Part shown: positions 10,277-19,787 of the stretch, piece by piece
How the letters are laid out: every line of letters starts with the position of its first letter
Numbering within the stretch: the stretch's first letter is position 1
Source of the DNA: Alphaproteobacteria bacterium
GTDB lineage: Bacteria > Pseudomonadota > Alphaproteobacteria > UBA8366 > Aestuariispiraceae
NCBI GenBank assembly: GCA_033344895.1
Contig: JAWPMN010000001.1
Location: 3,046,001 to 3,110,000, forward strand
Direction of reading: 5' to 3'
DNA length: 64,000 bases
The notes under the pieces: model-generated
What the model was told of the DNA's origin: nothing
Databases searched by the model: none
The model's input: the letters and a program-made list of their open reading frames with translations, nothing else
Position numbers and translations under genes: made by a program

Positions 10277-11470
10277 CTACTCGGCGGCGGCGGCCAGGAC
10301 GGCGGGCGCAGTTTCGCGGTAATGGTCTATGGCGGCACCGACGCCGGACCCGGCTTGCAGTTCGACACCGCAATCGCGCAGGGCGATCTCCGCCGCCGCG
10401 ATGCCGGACAGGATCTTCACCTCGTCCAGCGCCCCAAGATGGCCTATGCGGAAGACCCGCCCTGCCACCTTCGAAAGGCCGACGCCGAAGGATGTGTTGT
10501 ACTTGTGATAGGCCGTACGGACGACATCGGCGCTGTCGAAGCCTTCCGGCACGATGACGGCGGTAACGGTGTCGGATGCGATCCCCGGTCGGGCGGCACA
10601 GATATCGAGGCCCCAGGCGGTCACCGCGCGGCGGACCCCCTCGGCCAGTCGGCCGTGCCGGGCCCAGACGTTTTCAATGCCTTCTTCCGCCAGGATGTCC
10701 AGCGAGACCCGCAGACCGCGCAAAAGCTGTGTGGCAGGCGTATAGGGGAAATAGCCGTCCTTGTTGGCGCCGCCATGCCAGGCGAAGTCGAAATAGCTGC
10801 GCCGGCACTGTGCCGTCTCCGATGCCGCCATGGCCTTGCGGCTGGCGCAGACGACCGACAGGCCGGTCGGCAGCATCAGGCCCTTCTGAGAGCCCGCGAT
10901 GGCCAGGTCGACGCCCCATTCGTCCATGCGGAATTCGATACAGGCGATGGAACTGATTCCGTCGACCATCAGCAGGGCCGGGTGATCGGCAGCGTCCAGG
11001 ATCCGTCGGACGCCCGCGACATCGGACGTTACGCCCGTCGCCGTCTCGTTCTGGCACACAAGGACGGCCTTGATTGTTTCGGCGTCCGGCTGGGTCAGGC
11101 GTTCCTCCAAACGGTCCAACGGGAAGGCTTCGCCCCAGGGCATTTCCCATTCCTCGGTCTCGAAGCCGAGGTCACGGCACATCTTGGCCCAAAGCATGGA
11201 GAACTGGCCGAAACTGGCGACAATAACACGGTCGCCCGGCGACAGCGTGTTGGTCAGCGCTGCTTCCCAAGCGCCGGTGCCGGATGACGGAAACAGAAAG
11301 ATCTCCCCCGTCTCCGATTTGAACAGTGCCTTCAGATCCCGAAACAGCGGCTTCGTAAGGTCCGGAAAGTCCGGCGCCCGAATATCCTCCATCGCCAGGT
11401 TCATGGCGCGCCGCACGCGGTCGGGAATATTGGTCGGACCGGGAATGAAGAGATGTTTCGGTTCGGTCAT
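10277..11470 (-). CDS. sga: Serine-glyoxylate aminotransferase family protein
   Basis: This 397-aa class V PLP aminotransferase carries the PLP lysine in [10 protein letters not shown] (Lys196), the Asp of LMVDGISS near residue 170 and the start FIPGPTNIP typical of the family. SgaA converts serine plus glyoxylate to hydroxypyruvate plus glycine and is a key serine-cycle step. Operon position upstream of mtkA-mtkB strongly supports that role. The closely related BhcA (aspartate-glyoxylate aminotransferase of the beta-hydroxyaspartate cycle) is the main alternative, since a D-threonine-aldolase-family gene lies ~1.2 kb away. Length and start are normal. Confidence 0.85.
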   Translation of the reverse strand: MTEPKHLFIPGPTNIPDRVRRAMNLAMEDIRAPDFPDLTKPLFRDLKALFKSETGEIFLFPSSGTGAWEAALTNTLSPGDRVIVASFGQFSMLWAKMCRDLGFETEEWEMPWGEAFPLDRLEERLTQPDAETIKAVLVCQNETATGVTSDVAGVRRILDAADHPALLMVDGISSIACIEFRMDEWGVDLAIAGSQKGLMLPTGLSVVCASRKAMAASETAQCRRSYFDFAWHGGANKDGYFPYTPATQLLRGLRVSLDILAEEGIENVWARHGRLAEGVRRAVTAWGLDICAARPGIASDTVTAVIVPEGFDSADVVRTAYHKYNTSFGVGLSKVAGRVFRIGHLGALDEVKILSGIAAAEIALRDCGVELQAGSGVGAAIDHYRETAPAVLAAAAE

Positions 11471-11505
11471 CAGTCGGCTCCTCGAAGAACGGGTCGCAGG
11501 CGGAT

Positions 11506-11673
11506 TCAGGACGTGCCGGGCTTTCGATCGTAGAATTCCGTCTCGACCGTTCGCATGGCATCATGGAAGGCGAAGGGGTCGGCCGGCTCCGGTCGACCGG
11601 CTCGACGTCTGGCCAGATAAAGGCGTAGCGGATTGGGGTGGTCCCCATCGAACTCGACTACGGTATCGGGCAT
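11506..11673 (-). CDS. Small ORF (55 aa) upstream of sga
   Basis: A 55-codon open frame running MPDTVVEFDGDHPNPLRLY through to a C-terminal FYDRKPGTS, on the same strand and 35 bp upstream of sga. It has an ATG preceded at good spacing by GAAAGGACG, and its composition (mixed charged and hydrophobic residues, synonymous third positions GC-rich) looks coding. I do not recognise a family. It would be the first gene of the sga-mtkA-mtkB transcript. It may encode a small accessory protein or act as a translated leader. Confidence is limited because it is short. Confidence 0.5.
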   Translation of the reverse strand: MPDTVVEFDGDHPNPLRLYLARRRAGRPEPADPFAFHDAMRTVETEFYDRKPGTS

Positions 11674-11864
11674 CGGCTTCGTCCTTTCGGAAAGGAATGA
11701 AGCGGATGGGGCCCCGGCGACCCTCGGCGGCTAGGCGTCCTGCACAGCCGCGTCGGATCTTCCCATCCGCTTCTGAGGGGTAAGGTCGGGGAATTCCGGT
11801 TTTCCCGGAACATTCCGATGGATAGCCGATTGAATTCTTTTGGGCGGGGCCGGAAAGGCCAGAA

Positions 11865-11886
11865 CGGGTAGGTATTTGCCTACCCG
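11865..11886. promoter_or_regulatory. Perfect palindrome between the LuxR-type regulator and the sga operon
   Basis: An 8-bp perfect inverted repeat (CGGGTAGG / CCTACCCG) with a 6-nt spacer sits in the 255-bp gap between the regulator and the 55-aa ORF. On the transcribed minus strand no T-run follows, which argues against a terminator. Its size (about 20 bp, two-fold symmetric) suits a LuxR/NarL-type dimer site, so it is a candidate operator for the adjacent regulator acting on the sga-mtk operon. This is inference from position and symmetry only. Confidence 0.4.
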
Positions 11887-11928
11887 CGCGTGGATACGCG
11901 GTGCTTCGCCGGGTTGCCGGAAGTTCTG

Positions 11929-12549
11929 CTATTCAAAATCCCGACGGCGTTCGACGAACAAGGCGACGGCCATGGCCCGGTTGCTGACGTCCAGCTTCTC
12001 GTAGAGGTTCTTCAGGTGAAACTTCACGGTATTGCCGGAGATGCCGAAACGCCGGGCGATCTGCAGATTGGTCCAGCCTTGGGACAGCGCCTTCAGCAGT
12101 TCGCGCTCTCTCTGGGTCAGGTCGGCGAAGGGGTCGCTGTAGAGGGCGCGGACGTCGATATACGGGAAGCTGATCCGTCCGTGCGAGACATCGATCAGCG
12201 TGTCCAGAAGGAATTCCGGTGGCTCGCTCTTGGAGCAGAAGCCGAACCCGCCGAGTGCCATGACCCGCTTGGGAATCGCGGGGTGGGGAGACCCGGTATA
12301 GACAACGATCTTCTTGCGCGTGCCGGAGCCGCGCACGACTTTCAGCACCTCGTCGGCCCGCATGTCGGGCAACAGCCAGCCGATGACGCCCAGCTCGGTC
12401 GGTCCGTTCAGCAGCGCGTCCAGGAAGGCCTGCCCCGAATCGAAACAACCGCGGCATACGAAACGACCGTCGTCGTCGCAAAGGCCGCTCAGCCCACGCC
12501 TGACCAGCGGGTTCTTGTCCGCGATCATGATGTCGATGCGCCGTTCCAT
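11929..12549 (-). CDS. LuxR/FixJ-type regulator with degenerate receiver domain
   Basis: A 206-aa protein with an N-terminal receiver-like domain (residues 4-120) and a C-terminal LuxR HTH (about 140-205, DLTQRERELLKALSQGWTN). The receiver is degenerate. The usual acidic pair is IADKN (Asp11, Lys12), and the residue four before Pro61, where the phosphoacceptor Asp should sit, is Gly57 (GVIGWLLPD). Thr85 and Lys107 are kept. It is thus probably not controlled by phosphorylation. The ATG at 12549 has a GGAG Shine-Dalgarno; an ATG at 12555 or 12609 is possible but worse placed. Its position upstream of sga-mtkAB, same strand, suggests it controls that operon. Confidence 0.8.
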   Translation of the reverse strand: MERRIDIMIADKNPLVRRGLSGLCDDDGRFVCRGCFDSGQAFLDALLNGPTELGVIGWLLPDMRADEVLKVVRGSGTRKKIVVYTGSPHPAIPKRVMALGGFGFCSKSEPPEFLLDTLIDVSHGRISFPYIDVRALYSDPFADLTQRERELLKALSQGWTNLQIARRFGISGNTVKFHLKNLYEKLDVSNRAMAVALFVERRRDFE

Positions 12550-12672
12550 CCCCATGAACTCCGCTCGGTGACCCCGACTCTCCCGGAACACGCCCGGTGA
12601 ACCCGGCATTTTCCACGGAATTGCCCGAACGAGTGACGGAATAGCGACGCGTTCTCACACAAACGGCCCAAG

Positions 12673-12691
12673 TTCCGGGGTGAACCCGGAA
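12673..12691 (-). terminator. Possible terminator hairpin after the D-threonine-aldolase-family gene
   Basis: TTCCGGG (12673-12679) and CCCGGAA (12685-12691) form a perfect 7-bp stem with a 5-nt loop directly after the stop codon at 12693. No T-run follows on the minus strand, so termination efficiency is doubtful; it could equally protect the transcript 3' end. Confidence 0.35.
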
Positions 12692-12692
12692 G

Positions 12693-13808
12693 TCACCAGC
12701 CGTTGCAACGAGACCAGACGGATGTGGGGGCGCCGTTTTCCAGCACGGTGTAGTCAGGATAGGCGGCGGCTGTCATGCAGGCGTGGTTGGGCAGGACACG
12801 AACGAGGCTGCCGACCGGCAAACGATCGAACAGGGCCTCGTCGGGCAAGACCAGATGGCCATGTTCCTGACTGACGGAGGTCACGAAGACGCCGGGGATG
12901 GGGTCGCCGGTCTCGTCGCAGACTTCGCCGTAACCGACTTCGGGACGAAAGGCGTTTGCGCCCCTGTCCTTCGACAGGGCGAGGCCGCCTGCGTCGATCA
13001 GGATCTTTCGCGCCTCGCGGTTATGTCCGATGACCGTCGACAGAACGCTGAGTGCAAGCTCTTCCCGCCGACAGATGCCGCGGGATTGTTGATCCAGATC
13101 GAAAAAGACGAAGACACCGGCGCGGTACTCGGTCAGGCCCGTGGCGTCGCGACTGAACAGCGCCGTCGGGGTCGACCCGGCACTGACCGTCGAAACTGTG
13201 TGGCCGGCCGCGCGCAATCGGTCGGCGGCCCGGACGACGGCCTGACGCTCCTCCTCGGCGATGCGCCGGATATCTTCGATATCGTCGACGCCATAGGAAT
13301 GTCCGGCATGGGTCAGCACGCCTTCCAGACGGGCACTGCCCGATGCGGCCAGGACGTCCGCCATGGCCATCAGCGTGTCGCCGCCGGGCGCCGTGCCGCC
13401 GCGACTGTCGCCGCAATCGACTTCGATCAGAAGCTTGAAGGCCGCACCGTGCTCCGCGACGGCCCGTGCCGCGTCGACGGTGTCGGCGATGATCTTCAGA
13501 TCCACGCCCCGGCCGATCAGCGCTGCGGCCCGGTCCAGTTTCCCTGGCGCGATGCCGACCGCATAGGTGATATCGGTGAAACCGTGGTCAGCGAAGTATT
13601 CCGCTTCCTGCAGGGTCGATACCGTGATCCCGCGCCTGCGGCCCGCGGTGGCCAGTTCGCCTACGGCGGCGGATTTCGCCGTCTTGAGATGCGGCCGCAG
13701 AGCCACCCCGAGGGCATCCACTGCGGCCGTCATCCGGGCGATATTGGCCTCCAGCCGCGACCGGTCCAGAATCAGCCGGGGTGTTTCCAGATCCGAAAGA
13801 CCGCTCAT
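12693..13808 (-). CDS. D-threonine aldolase / D-serine dehydratase-like PLP enzyme
   Basis: The 371-aa protein has an N-terminal alanine-racemase-type PLP barrel and a C-terminal D-serine-dehydratase-like domain. The PLP lysine lies in RPHLKTAKS (Lys42), and the metal-binding His-x-Cys is in LPNHACMTA near the C-terminus, both hallmarks of the DSD1/D-threonine aldolase group. Members cleave D-3-hydroxy amino acids to glycine and an aldehyde, or dehydrate D-serine; one branch (BhcC) cleaves 3-hydroxyaspartate to glycine and glyoxylate. The start ATG overlaps the stop of the Pmp3-type gene (ATGA), so the two are coupled. The exact substrate is not determinable here. Confidence 0.85.
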   Translation of the reverse strand: MSGLSDLETPRLILDRSRLEANIARMTAAVDALGVALRPHLKTAKSAAVGELATAGRRRGITVSTLQEAEYFADHGFTDITYAVGIAPGKLDRAAALIGRGVDLKIIADTVDAARAVAEHGAAFKLLIEVDCGDSRGGTAPGGDTLMAMADVLAASGSARLEGVLTHAGHSYGVDDIEDIRRIAEEERQAVVRAADRLRAAGHTVSTVSAGSTPTALFSRDATGLTEYRAGVFVFFDLDQQSRGICRREELALSVLSTVIGHNREARKILIDAGGLALSKDRGANAFRPEVGYGEVCDETGDPIPGVFVTSVSQEHGHLVLPDEALFDRLPVGSLVRVLPNHACMTAAAYPDYTVLENGAPTSVWSRCNGW

Positions 13809-13966
13809 CGCTCCCGGACCAGAAGCCAGACAGCGTGGATGCTGCCCGGCAGCCAGCCGAACAGGCAGAGAACGATGTTCAGGATGAACTGCAGGCCAAG
13901 GCCGTCCGTCATCAGGGCCGAGATCGGCGGCAAGAAGATTGCGAGTAGAACGCGCAGAATGCTCAT
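13805..13966 (-). CDS. Pmp3/YqaE-family small membrane protein
   Basis: A 53-aa protein, MSILRVLLAIFLPPISALM followed by a short loop and a second hydrophobic helix ending CLFGWLPGSIHAVWLL. The pattern of two helices, the PP in the first and the FGWLPG-IHA segment in the second, matches the Pmp3/YqaE (UPF0057) family, linked in other organisms to membrane potential and salt or cold stress. Stop and start overlap by 4 bp with the downstream D-threonine-aldolase-family gene. It is too short for many gene callers, but the family match is clear. Confidence 0.88.
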   Translation of the reverse strand: MSILRVLLAIFLPPISALMTDGLGLQFILNIVLCLFGWLPGSIHAVWLLVRER

Positions 13967-14084
13967 GTCGATTCCTCTGTCTTCTGATTTCCGGTTGAGG
14001 TTATGCGGCTTCGCGTGTCAACGCCAGTGCCGCAAGGGTTGAATTCCGTTTGGCGGCATCGTGTTTTGACTTATACTTATTTGC

Positions 14085-14627
14085 ATGTACTCCGTCGATT
14101 TCACCGCACTTGTAGAACTCGCTTCCGGGCAGGAGGCTGTGCCATCGGATGCGATGAGCGCCAATCCGCCCCGTTCCCTTGCGTTCAATAACGCCCTGGA
14201 GCTGGCTGAGTTCCAATCGGTCCACGAATTGGTGTCGGGCATGTCGACGGAAGGTGTTGTTGATTGGGACCAATTCGACATCGGACCTTTCGGACCTTTG
14301 ATGCCATCCATCGCCACGCTGGACCATTTCAAGACCGACCTGGGGGAGGACGACTACGTCTACCGCTATGTCGGTCGGAACTTGGAGACGATCGCCAAGC
14401 GCAGCCTGCGCCATGTCAGCCTGCGGCAGGTGCTGGTGGGAAAGAGCCGCGATGCGATCTTGACGGAATACGGTGCCACGCTCGCCGGACGGGTACCGCG
14501 GGCCAGCACCGGCAATGTCGATGTCTCGGACATGGTCTGGGTGCGTTATCTGCGATTTCTCTATCCGGTCCGCACAAAGACAGGAATCGACAGGCTGCTG
14601 CTGTTCATGTTGTTCGCTGCGCCCTAG
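14085..14627 (+). CDS. PAS_5-type single-domain protein
   Basis: A 180-aa soluble protein. After ~70 residues the sequence GPLMPSIATLDHFKTDLGED then YVYRYVGRNLETIAKRSL follows the alphaproteobacterial PAS_5 pattern: a conserved Pro ahead of a helix, then a core strand pair with Y(R/V)G and a 'Gly-x-x-L' element. It ends in a strand LLLFMLFAAP. No output domain is attached. Such proteins are numerous in Rhodospirillales and functionally obscure. Two further probable members occur at 45550-46113 and 53735-54265. It is convergent with the hydratase gene and divergent from the Pmp3 gene. Confidence 0.65.
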   Translation: MYSVDFTALVELASGQEAVPSDAMSANPPRSLAFNNALELAEFQSVHELVSGMSTEGVVDWDQFDIGPFGPLMPSIATLDHFKTDLGEDDYVYRYVGRNLETIAKRSLRHVSLRQVLVGKSRDAILTEYGATLAGRVPRASTGNVDVSDMVWVRYLRFLYPVRTKTGIDRLLLFMLFAAP

Positions 14628-14679
14628 TCGGGAACCCGGTCAGGCTGGCCGATCCCGGAGGCTTAATTGCCCTTACGGA

Positions 14680-15462
14680 TCAGCCCAAAACGGTTTCGAT
14701 CCGGCCCAATCCATCGAACTCGCCGACGATCTGGGCGCCCAAGCGCCCCTCGAAGACCTTCGTGACGACACCGGTCGATACCCAGTCGCCGACACGCAAT
14801 CCCTTGCCCCTGCTGTTCAGCGCGTTGGCCAGCCAGTGCAGAACTACCAGCGGTCCGCCCAGAGCGGCCGCGCCGCTGCCGGTTCCGATCTCCTGACCGT
14901 CCATCGAGACCCGGACCTGTGTGGCGGCCAGATCGATCTCCCGCCAGTCAGCCCGGCCGCGACCATGGGTAAAGGCATGATTGGCTGCGCCGTCGGCGAT
15001 CAGCCAGTTGGCGTCGACGCCGAAACCGCCCGGAAGGCGGCGGTCGATGATCTCGATGGCGGGAAAAACGGCGGCAACGGCGTCCGCTACCTCAGCCTCG
15101 CTATAGGACTTGTCCCGCGGCGGCAGGTCGGCGCTCATGCGGAAGGCGAACTCCACCTCGACGACATTCATCGATCCGTCGGGTGTCGGTATGCGGTTCG
15201 GCGCCGGGTAGATCCAGCGGTCGAACAACGGGCCATAGAATGGCTCATCGACTTTCAGCATTTTCTGAACGTCGGCATTGGTTGCCCCGACCTTCCAGCC
15301 GGCGACCGGCAGCCCCAACGCGGCGATCATGTCGTTCTGCACGGCATAAGCCTTGTCGGGATCGTTAGGAACAGGGCCCGTCGACGCCGCCAGCTTGGTT
15401 CCATTCAGGCGGGCGTCCGCCAGGGCGGCGCCGATTGAGACGTTTTCGACGGTTGTGGTCAT
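14680..15462 (-). CDS. 2-keto-4-pentenoate hydratase / fumarylacetoacetate hydrolase-family protein
   Basis: A 260-aa protein of the MhpD/FAH fold. Evidence is AGWKVGATN near residue 55, a metal-site Glu region VEVEFAFRM, and the downstream GSGAAALGGPLVVLHWLAN and VSTGVVT segments found in hydratases of meta-cleavage pathways. Such enzymes add water to 2-hydroxy-dienoates; the true substrate here is unknown. I chose the ATG at 15462, which overlaps the stop of the upstream cupin gene by 4 bp, showing strict translational coupling. No other aromatic-degradation genes are nearby, so a role connected to the cupin enzyme is more likely (inference). Confidence 0.8.
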   Translation of the reverse strand: MTTTVENVSIGAALADARLNGTKLAASTGPVPNDPDKAYAVQNDMIAALGLPVAGWKVGATNADVQKMLKVDEPFYGPLFDRWIYPAPNRIPTPDGSMNVVEVEFAFRMSADLPPRDKSYSEAEVADAVAAVFPAIEIIDRRLPGGFGVDANWLIADGAANHAFTHGRGRADWREIDLAATQVRVSMDGQEIGTGSGAAALGGPLVVLHWLANALNSRGKGLRVGDWVSTGVVTKVFEGRLGAQIVGEFDGLGRIETVLG

Positions 15463-16205
15463 GTATCGCTGTCCCGGTTCAAGGTTTGCGCGGCAATTTC
15501 GTCCTCGGAAACCGGCTCGCGCGCGCCACGTTCCCAGATGCCGGAGGCGCCGCGCAGCCATCTGGCGCGATGCCATGTTCCGGAATCGTCCTGTTCCCAC
15601 CAAAAGATCGGTGCGGTGAAGTCCCCGACCCAGGCGAAGTAGAGCAACACGGGTTCGTCACCGGTCGTCAGCGAATGGGCGCGTTCCCGAGGCGTGATCG
15701 AGTAGTCGCCCGCGGCAAGCTGAAATGGCGCGCCGTCCACGCCGTGGCGCAGTGTCAGTGTGCCGCCGAGGCAGAAGTACAGCTCGGCCGCGACATGGGT
15801 GTGCAGGGGGTAGTGAATGTTGGGGGCCAGCGAAAACAGGCCGCCCCGCATGCGCTCGCATCCCAGAATGCCCAGCGCCCCGTACAGATGGGCCGCGTGC
15901 ATTCCGCTTTGAAGCGCCGGATCGACATCCGGATGCTCGCTCAGAACGGTCTTCCACGCGGCCAGTCGAGCGATGTCCGGCAAACTTTCGGCCAGGGGCT
16001 GTGAGACCGCCACTTTCGGCAGGGCCGCGTCGAAAGAGGGCGGTGGTTCCGGTGGAGAGTCGACGGGCTGTTCTTCAAAGCCGTCCCGCATCCCCTGAAT
16101 CAGCGGGGCCAGGAACGGGAGGAGGGTTATATCCTCCCGCGCCCGGCCGCGCAGTTCTTCGACCAGCGCGGCGGTGAAACGGATGCGCGGGTCTTCGAGG
16201 GTCAT
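15459..16205 (-). CDS. Cupin of the DMSP-lyase-like superfamily (DddL/DddQ/DddW type)
   Basis: The 248-aa protein has a helical N-terminal half and a C-terminal cupin barrel. HTHVAAELY gives His135, His137, Glu141 and Tyr143, and RERAHSL gives His177. That spacing (H-x-H-x3-E-x-Y, then a distal His) is the metal and catalytic arrangement of cupin DMSP lyases, and YPLHTHVAAELYFCLGG plus EPVLLYFAWVGD resemble both family motifs. DMSP cleavage to DMS and acrylate is therefore possible but not proven; many relatives have other substrates. It is coupled by a 4-bp overlap to the hydratase-family gene and lies 10 bp after aatA, so all three probably share one transcript. Confidence 0.7.
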   Translation of the reverse strand: MTLEDPRIRFTAALVEELRGRAREDITLLPFLAPLIQGMRDGFEEQPVDSPPEPPPSFDAALPKVAVSQPLAESLPDIARLAAWKTVLSEHPDVDPALQSGMHAAHLYGALGILGCERMRGGLFSLAPNIHYPLHTHVAAELYFCLGGTLTLRHGVDGAPFQLAAGDYSITPRERAHSLTTGDEPVLLYFAWVGDFTAPIFWWEQDDSGTWHRARWLRGASGIWERGAREPVSEDEIAAQTLNRDSDT

Positions 16206-16215
16206 CGGCTTCGGA

Positions 16216-17666
<1,451 letters not shown>

Positions 17667-19787
17667 ATGCAGGTTCAAACTTTCAGCTATCCAACACAGG
17701 CGCACCGGACAGCGACGCGCGACCGCATCCTGGTCCGCGCGGTTTCGGTCCTGTGTTTCGCGATCGTCCTGGCGGCGGTATGGCTGGCGCTTACCGCACA
17801 GGCCCGGGCGGAAAGTGTCTCTTCCGATGACGGTCTTTTTCTGCGGCCGATGACGCAGGCGGCGGAGGATCAGACCTACCGGGCGGCCCCGCGCCTGGCC
17901 CAGACCATCCGTCTGGATATTGCCGGCGTCGTGGCGCGGGGATCAGTGTCGCAGCTCTTCCGAAACGACAGTTCGAGCTGGGTCGAGGGCCGCTACAAGT
18001 TTCCGCTGCCCAGCGACGCGGCGGTCGACCGGCTGCGCATCCGGGTGGACGACCGCGTCGTCGAAGGGGTGATCAAGGAACGTGAGGCGGCGCAACGAAC
18101 CTACGACCAGGCACGGGCGGCCGGTCAGACGGCGGCGCTGCTGTCCGAGGAACGGCCCAACCTGTTCACGATTTCTCTGGCCAATATCGGTCCGGGAGAG
18201 GTGATTGCGGTGGATCTTGAATTCCAGGCCAAGGTCGAGCGTGAAGGGGATGCGTTTGAGTTCCGGATGCCGCTGGTCGCCGCCCCGCGCTACCTGCCGG
18301 AAATGGAACTGTCGTCCATCGACCACCCGGCCCTGCGTGCGACCATTGCCAAGCAGCTTGAAGAGGCCGCGCGTCTGGGTTTCCCGATCGACCTGTCGCG
18401 GCAATCCAATCGGACGGCGCTGGAAGTCGCGCTGGATGCGGGGGCTGAAATCGCGTCGCTGGAAAGCCCGACCCATGACCTCGTCGTCTCGCGCGAGGTG
18501 CAGAAATACCGCATCGGATTGCGTCTCGGCGACGTGCCGGCGGATCGTGACATCGTCCTGCGTTGGTCGACGGAACGGGGCGACATGCCCGGCGCCGCCC
18601 TGTTTCACGAATCCAGCAACGGTATGGACTACCTGCTGGCCATGATCAGTCCGCCGGACGCCAGGATCGCCGAAGAAATGGACCGCCCGCGTGACATCAC
18701 CTTCCTGATCGATACCTCCGGTTCCATGGGCGGGGAATCGATGCGTGCCGCCAAGTCTGCCCTGGCGGAGGCGGTGATGGGGCTGGGACCGGCAGATCGG
18801 TTCGACATCATCGAGTTCGATAGCCGGTTCAGCCGCCTGTTCGGCAGATCCCGGGCCGCGGACCGCACCGCCGTGGAGGACGCTCTGCGCTTTGTCTCCG
18901 GCCTGGTCGCCGGTGGCGGGACGGAAATGGCTGGGCCGCTACGTGACGCGATGAGCGACCGTGCCGATCCGGGTTACCTGCGCCAGGTCGTGTTCCTTAC
19001 CGACGGACAAGTCGGAAACGAAGACGCCCTGTTCCGCATGATCGAGGCCAATCTGGGCGACGCGCGCCTGTTCACCGTCGGACTGGGCAGCGCACCCAAT
19101 GATTGGTTCATGCGCAAGGCCGCCGAACTCGGCCGCGGCCAGACCGTGTCCATCCCGAACGGGGACAATGCGGCGGAGCGGATGGCCCGGTTCTATCGCG
19201 AGATCGAACAACCGGTCGTGGTCGATGTGGCGATCTCCCCCGGTGCCGGGTCGGCCGAGATCTATCCGGACCGCGTGCCGGATCTGTATGCCGCCAAATC
19301 CCTGATGATCCCGATTGCCGTGGACAATTGGGACGGCAGTCTGACCGTTTCCGGCACGACGTCGAACGGGCCATGGCAGGTCCGCCTGGACCGGAGCGAC
19401 CTGCGCCCCGCGGCCGGTGTCGCCAAGCTGTGGGCCGAGGGCAAGGTGGAGGCGATCCAGGCGGACCTGCAGGGCGGCGAAATGGATGCGGAGACCGGCC
19501 GCCTGGCGGTTCTGGATGTCGCGATCCCGCATCGCCTCGCGACCCGTTTCACAAGCTTCGTCGCCGTGGATGCGACGCCGCGCCGGCCGGAAGGCGAAGT
19601 GCTGCGCGAAGGCGTCGTGCCGAACAACATGCCTGACGGCATGACGATGGGCAGCCTGACCGGCCCGGCCGGGGCGACGGGCTGGGAAGCGGATGTCCGT
19701 ATCGGCCTGATGCTGATTGCGGGATCGCTGTTGCTGCTGCTTCTGTCGCGCCGGCTGTCCGGCGCGCGTAACCGGAGGATCGTGTGA
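17667..19787 (+). CDS. VIT and VWA domain protein, presumed target of the adjacent sortase
   Basis: The 706-aa protein has an N-terminal signal segment (VSVLCFAIVLAAVWLALTAQ, ending about residue 44), a VIT domain (~60-190), a VWA domain with MIDAS DTSGSM near residue 350, and a C-terminal helix SLLLLLLSRRLSG followed by Arg-rich residues. This is the layout of the 'marine proteobacterial sortase target' family. I see no LPxTG-like motif before the C-terminal helix; the stretch there is GSLTGPAGATGWEADVRIG. The start is the ATG at 17667, with GGAGG 9 nt upstream. It overlaps the sortase gene by 4 bp. Cell-envelope adhesion or surface sensing is inferred. Confidence 0.82.
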   Translation: MQVQTFSYPTQAHRTATRDRILVRAVSVLCFAIVLAAVWLALTAQARAESVSSDDGLFLRPMTQAAEDQTYRAAPRLAQTIRLDIAGVVARGSVSQLFRNDSSSWVEGRYKFPLPSDAAVDRLRIRVDDRVVEGVIKEREAAQRTYDQARAAGQTAALLSEERPNLFTISLANIGPGEVIAVDLEFQAKVEREGDAFEFRMPLVAAPRYLPEMELSSIDHPALRATIAKQLEEAARLGFPIDLSRQSNRTALEVALDAGAEIASLESPTHDLVVSREVQKYRIGLRLGDVPADRDIVLRWSTERGDMPGAALFHESSNGMDYLLAMISPPDARIAEEMDRPRDITFLIDTSGSMGGESMRAAKSALAEAVMGLGPADRFDIIEFDSRFSRLFGRSRAADRTAVEDALRFVSGLVAGGGTEMAGPLRDAMSDRADPGYLRQVVFLTDGQVGNEDALFRMIEANLGDARLFTVGLGSAPNDWFMRKAAELGRGQTVSIPNGDNAAERMARFYREIEQPVVVDVAISPGAGSAEIYPDRVPDLYAAKSLMIPIAVDNWDGSLTVSGTTSNGPWQVRLDRSDLRPAAGVAKLWAEGKVEAIQADLQGGEMDAETGRLAVLDVAIPHRLATRFTSFVAVDATPRRPEGEVLREGVVPNNMPDGMTMGSLTGPAGATGWEADVRIGLMLIAGSLLLLLLSRRLSGARNRRIV

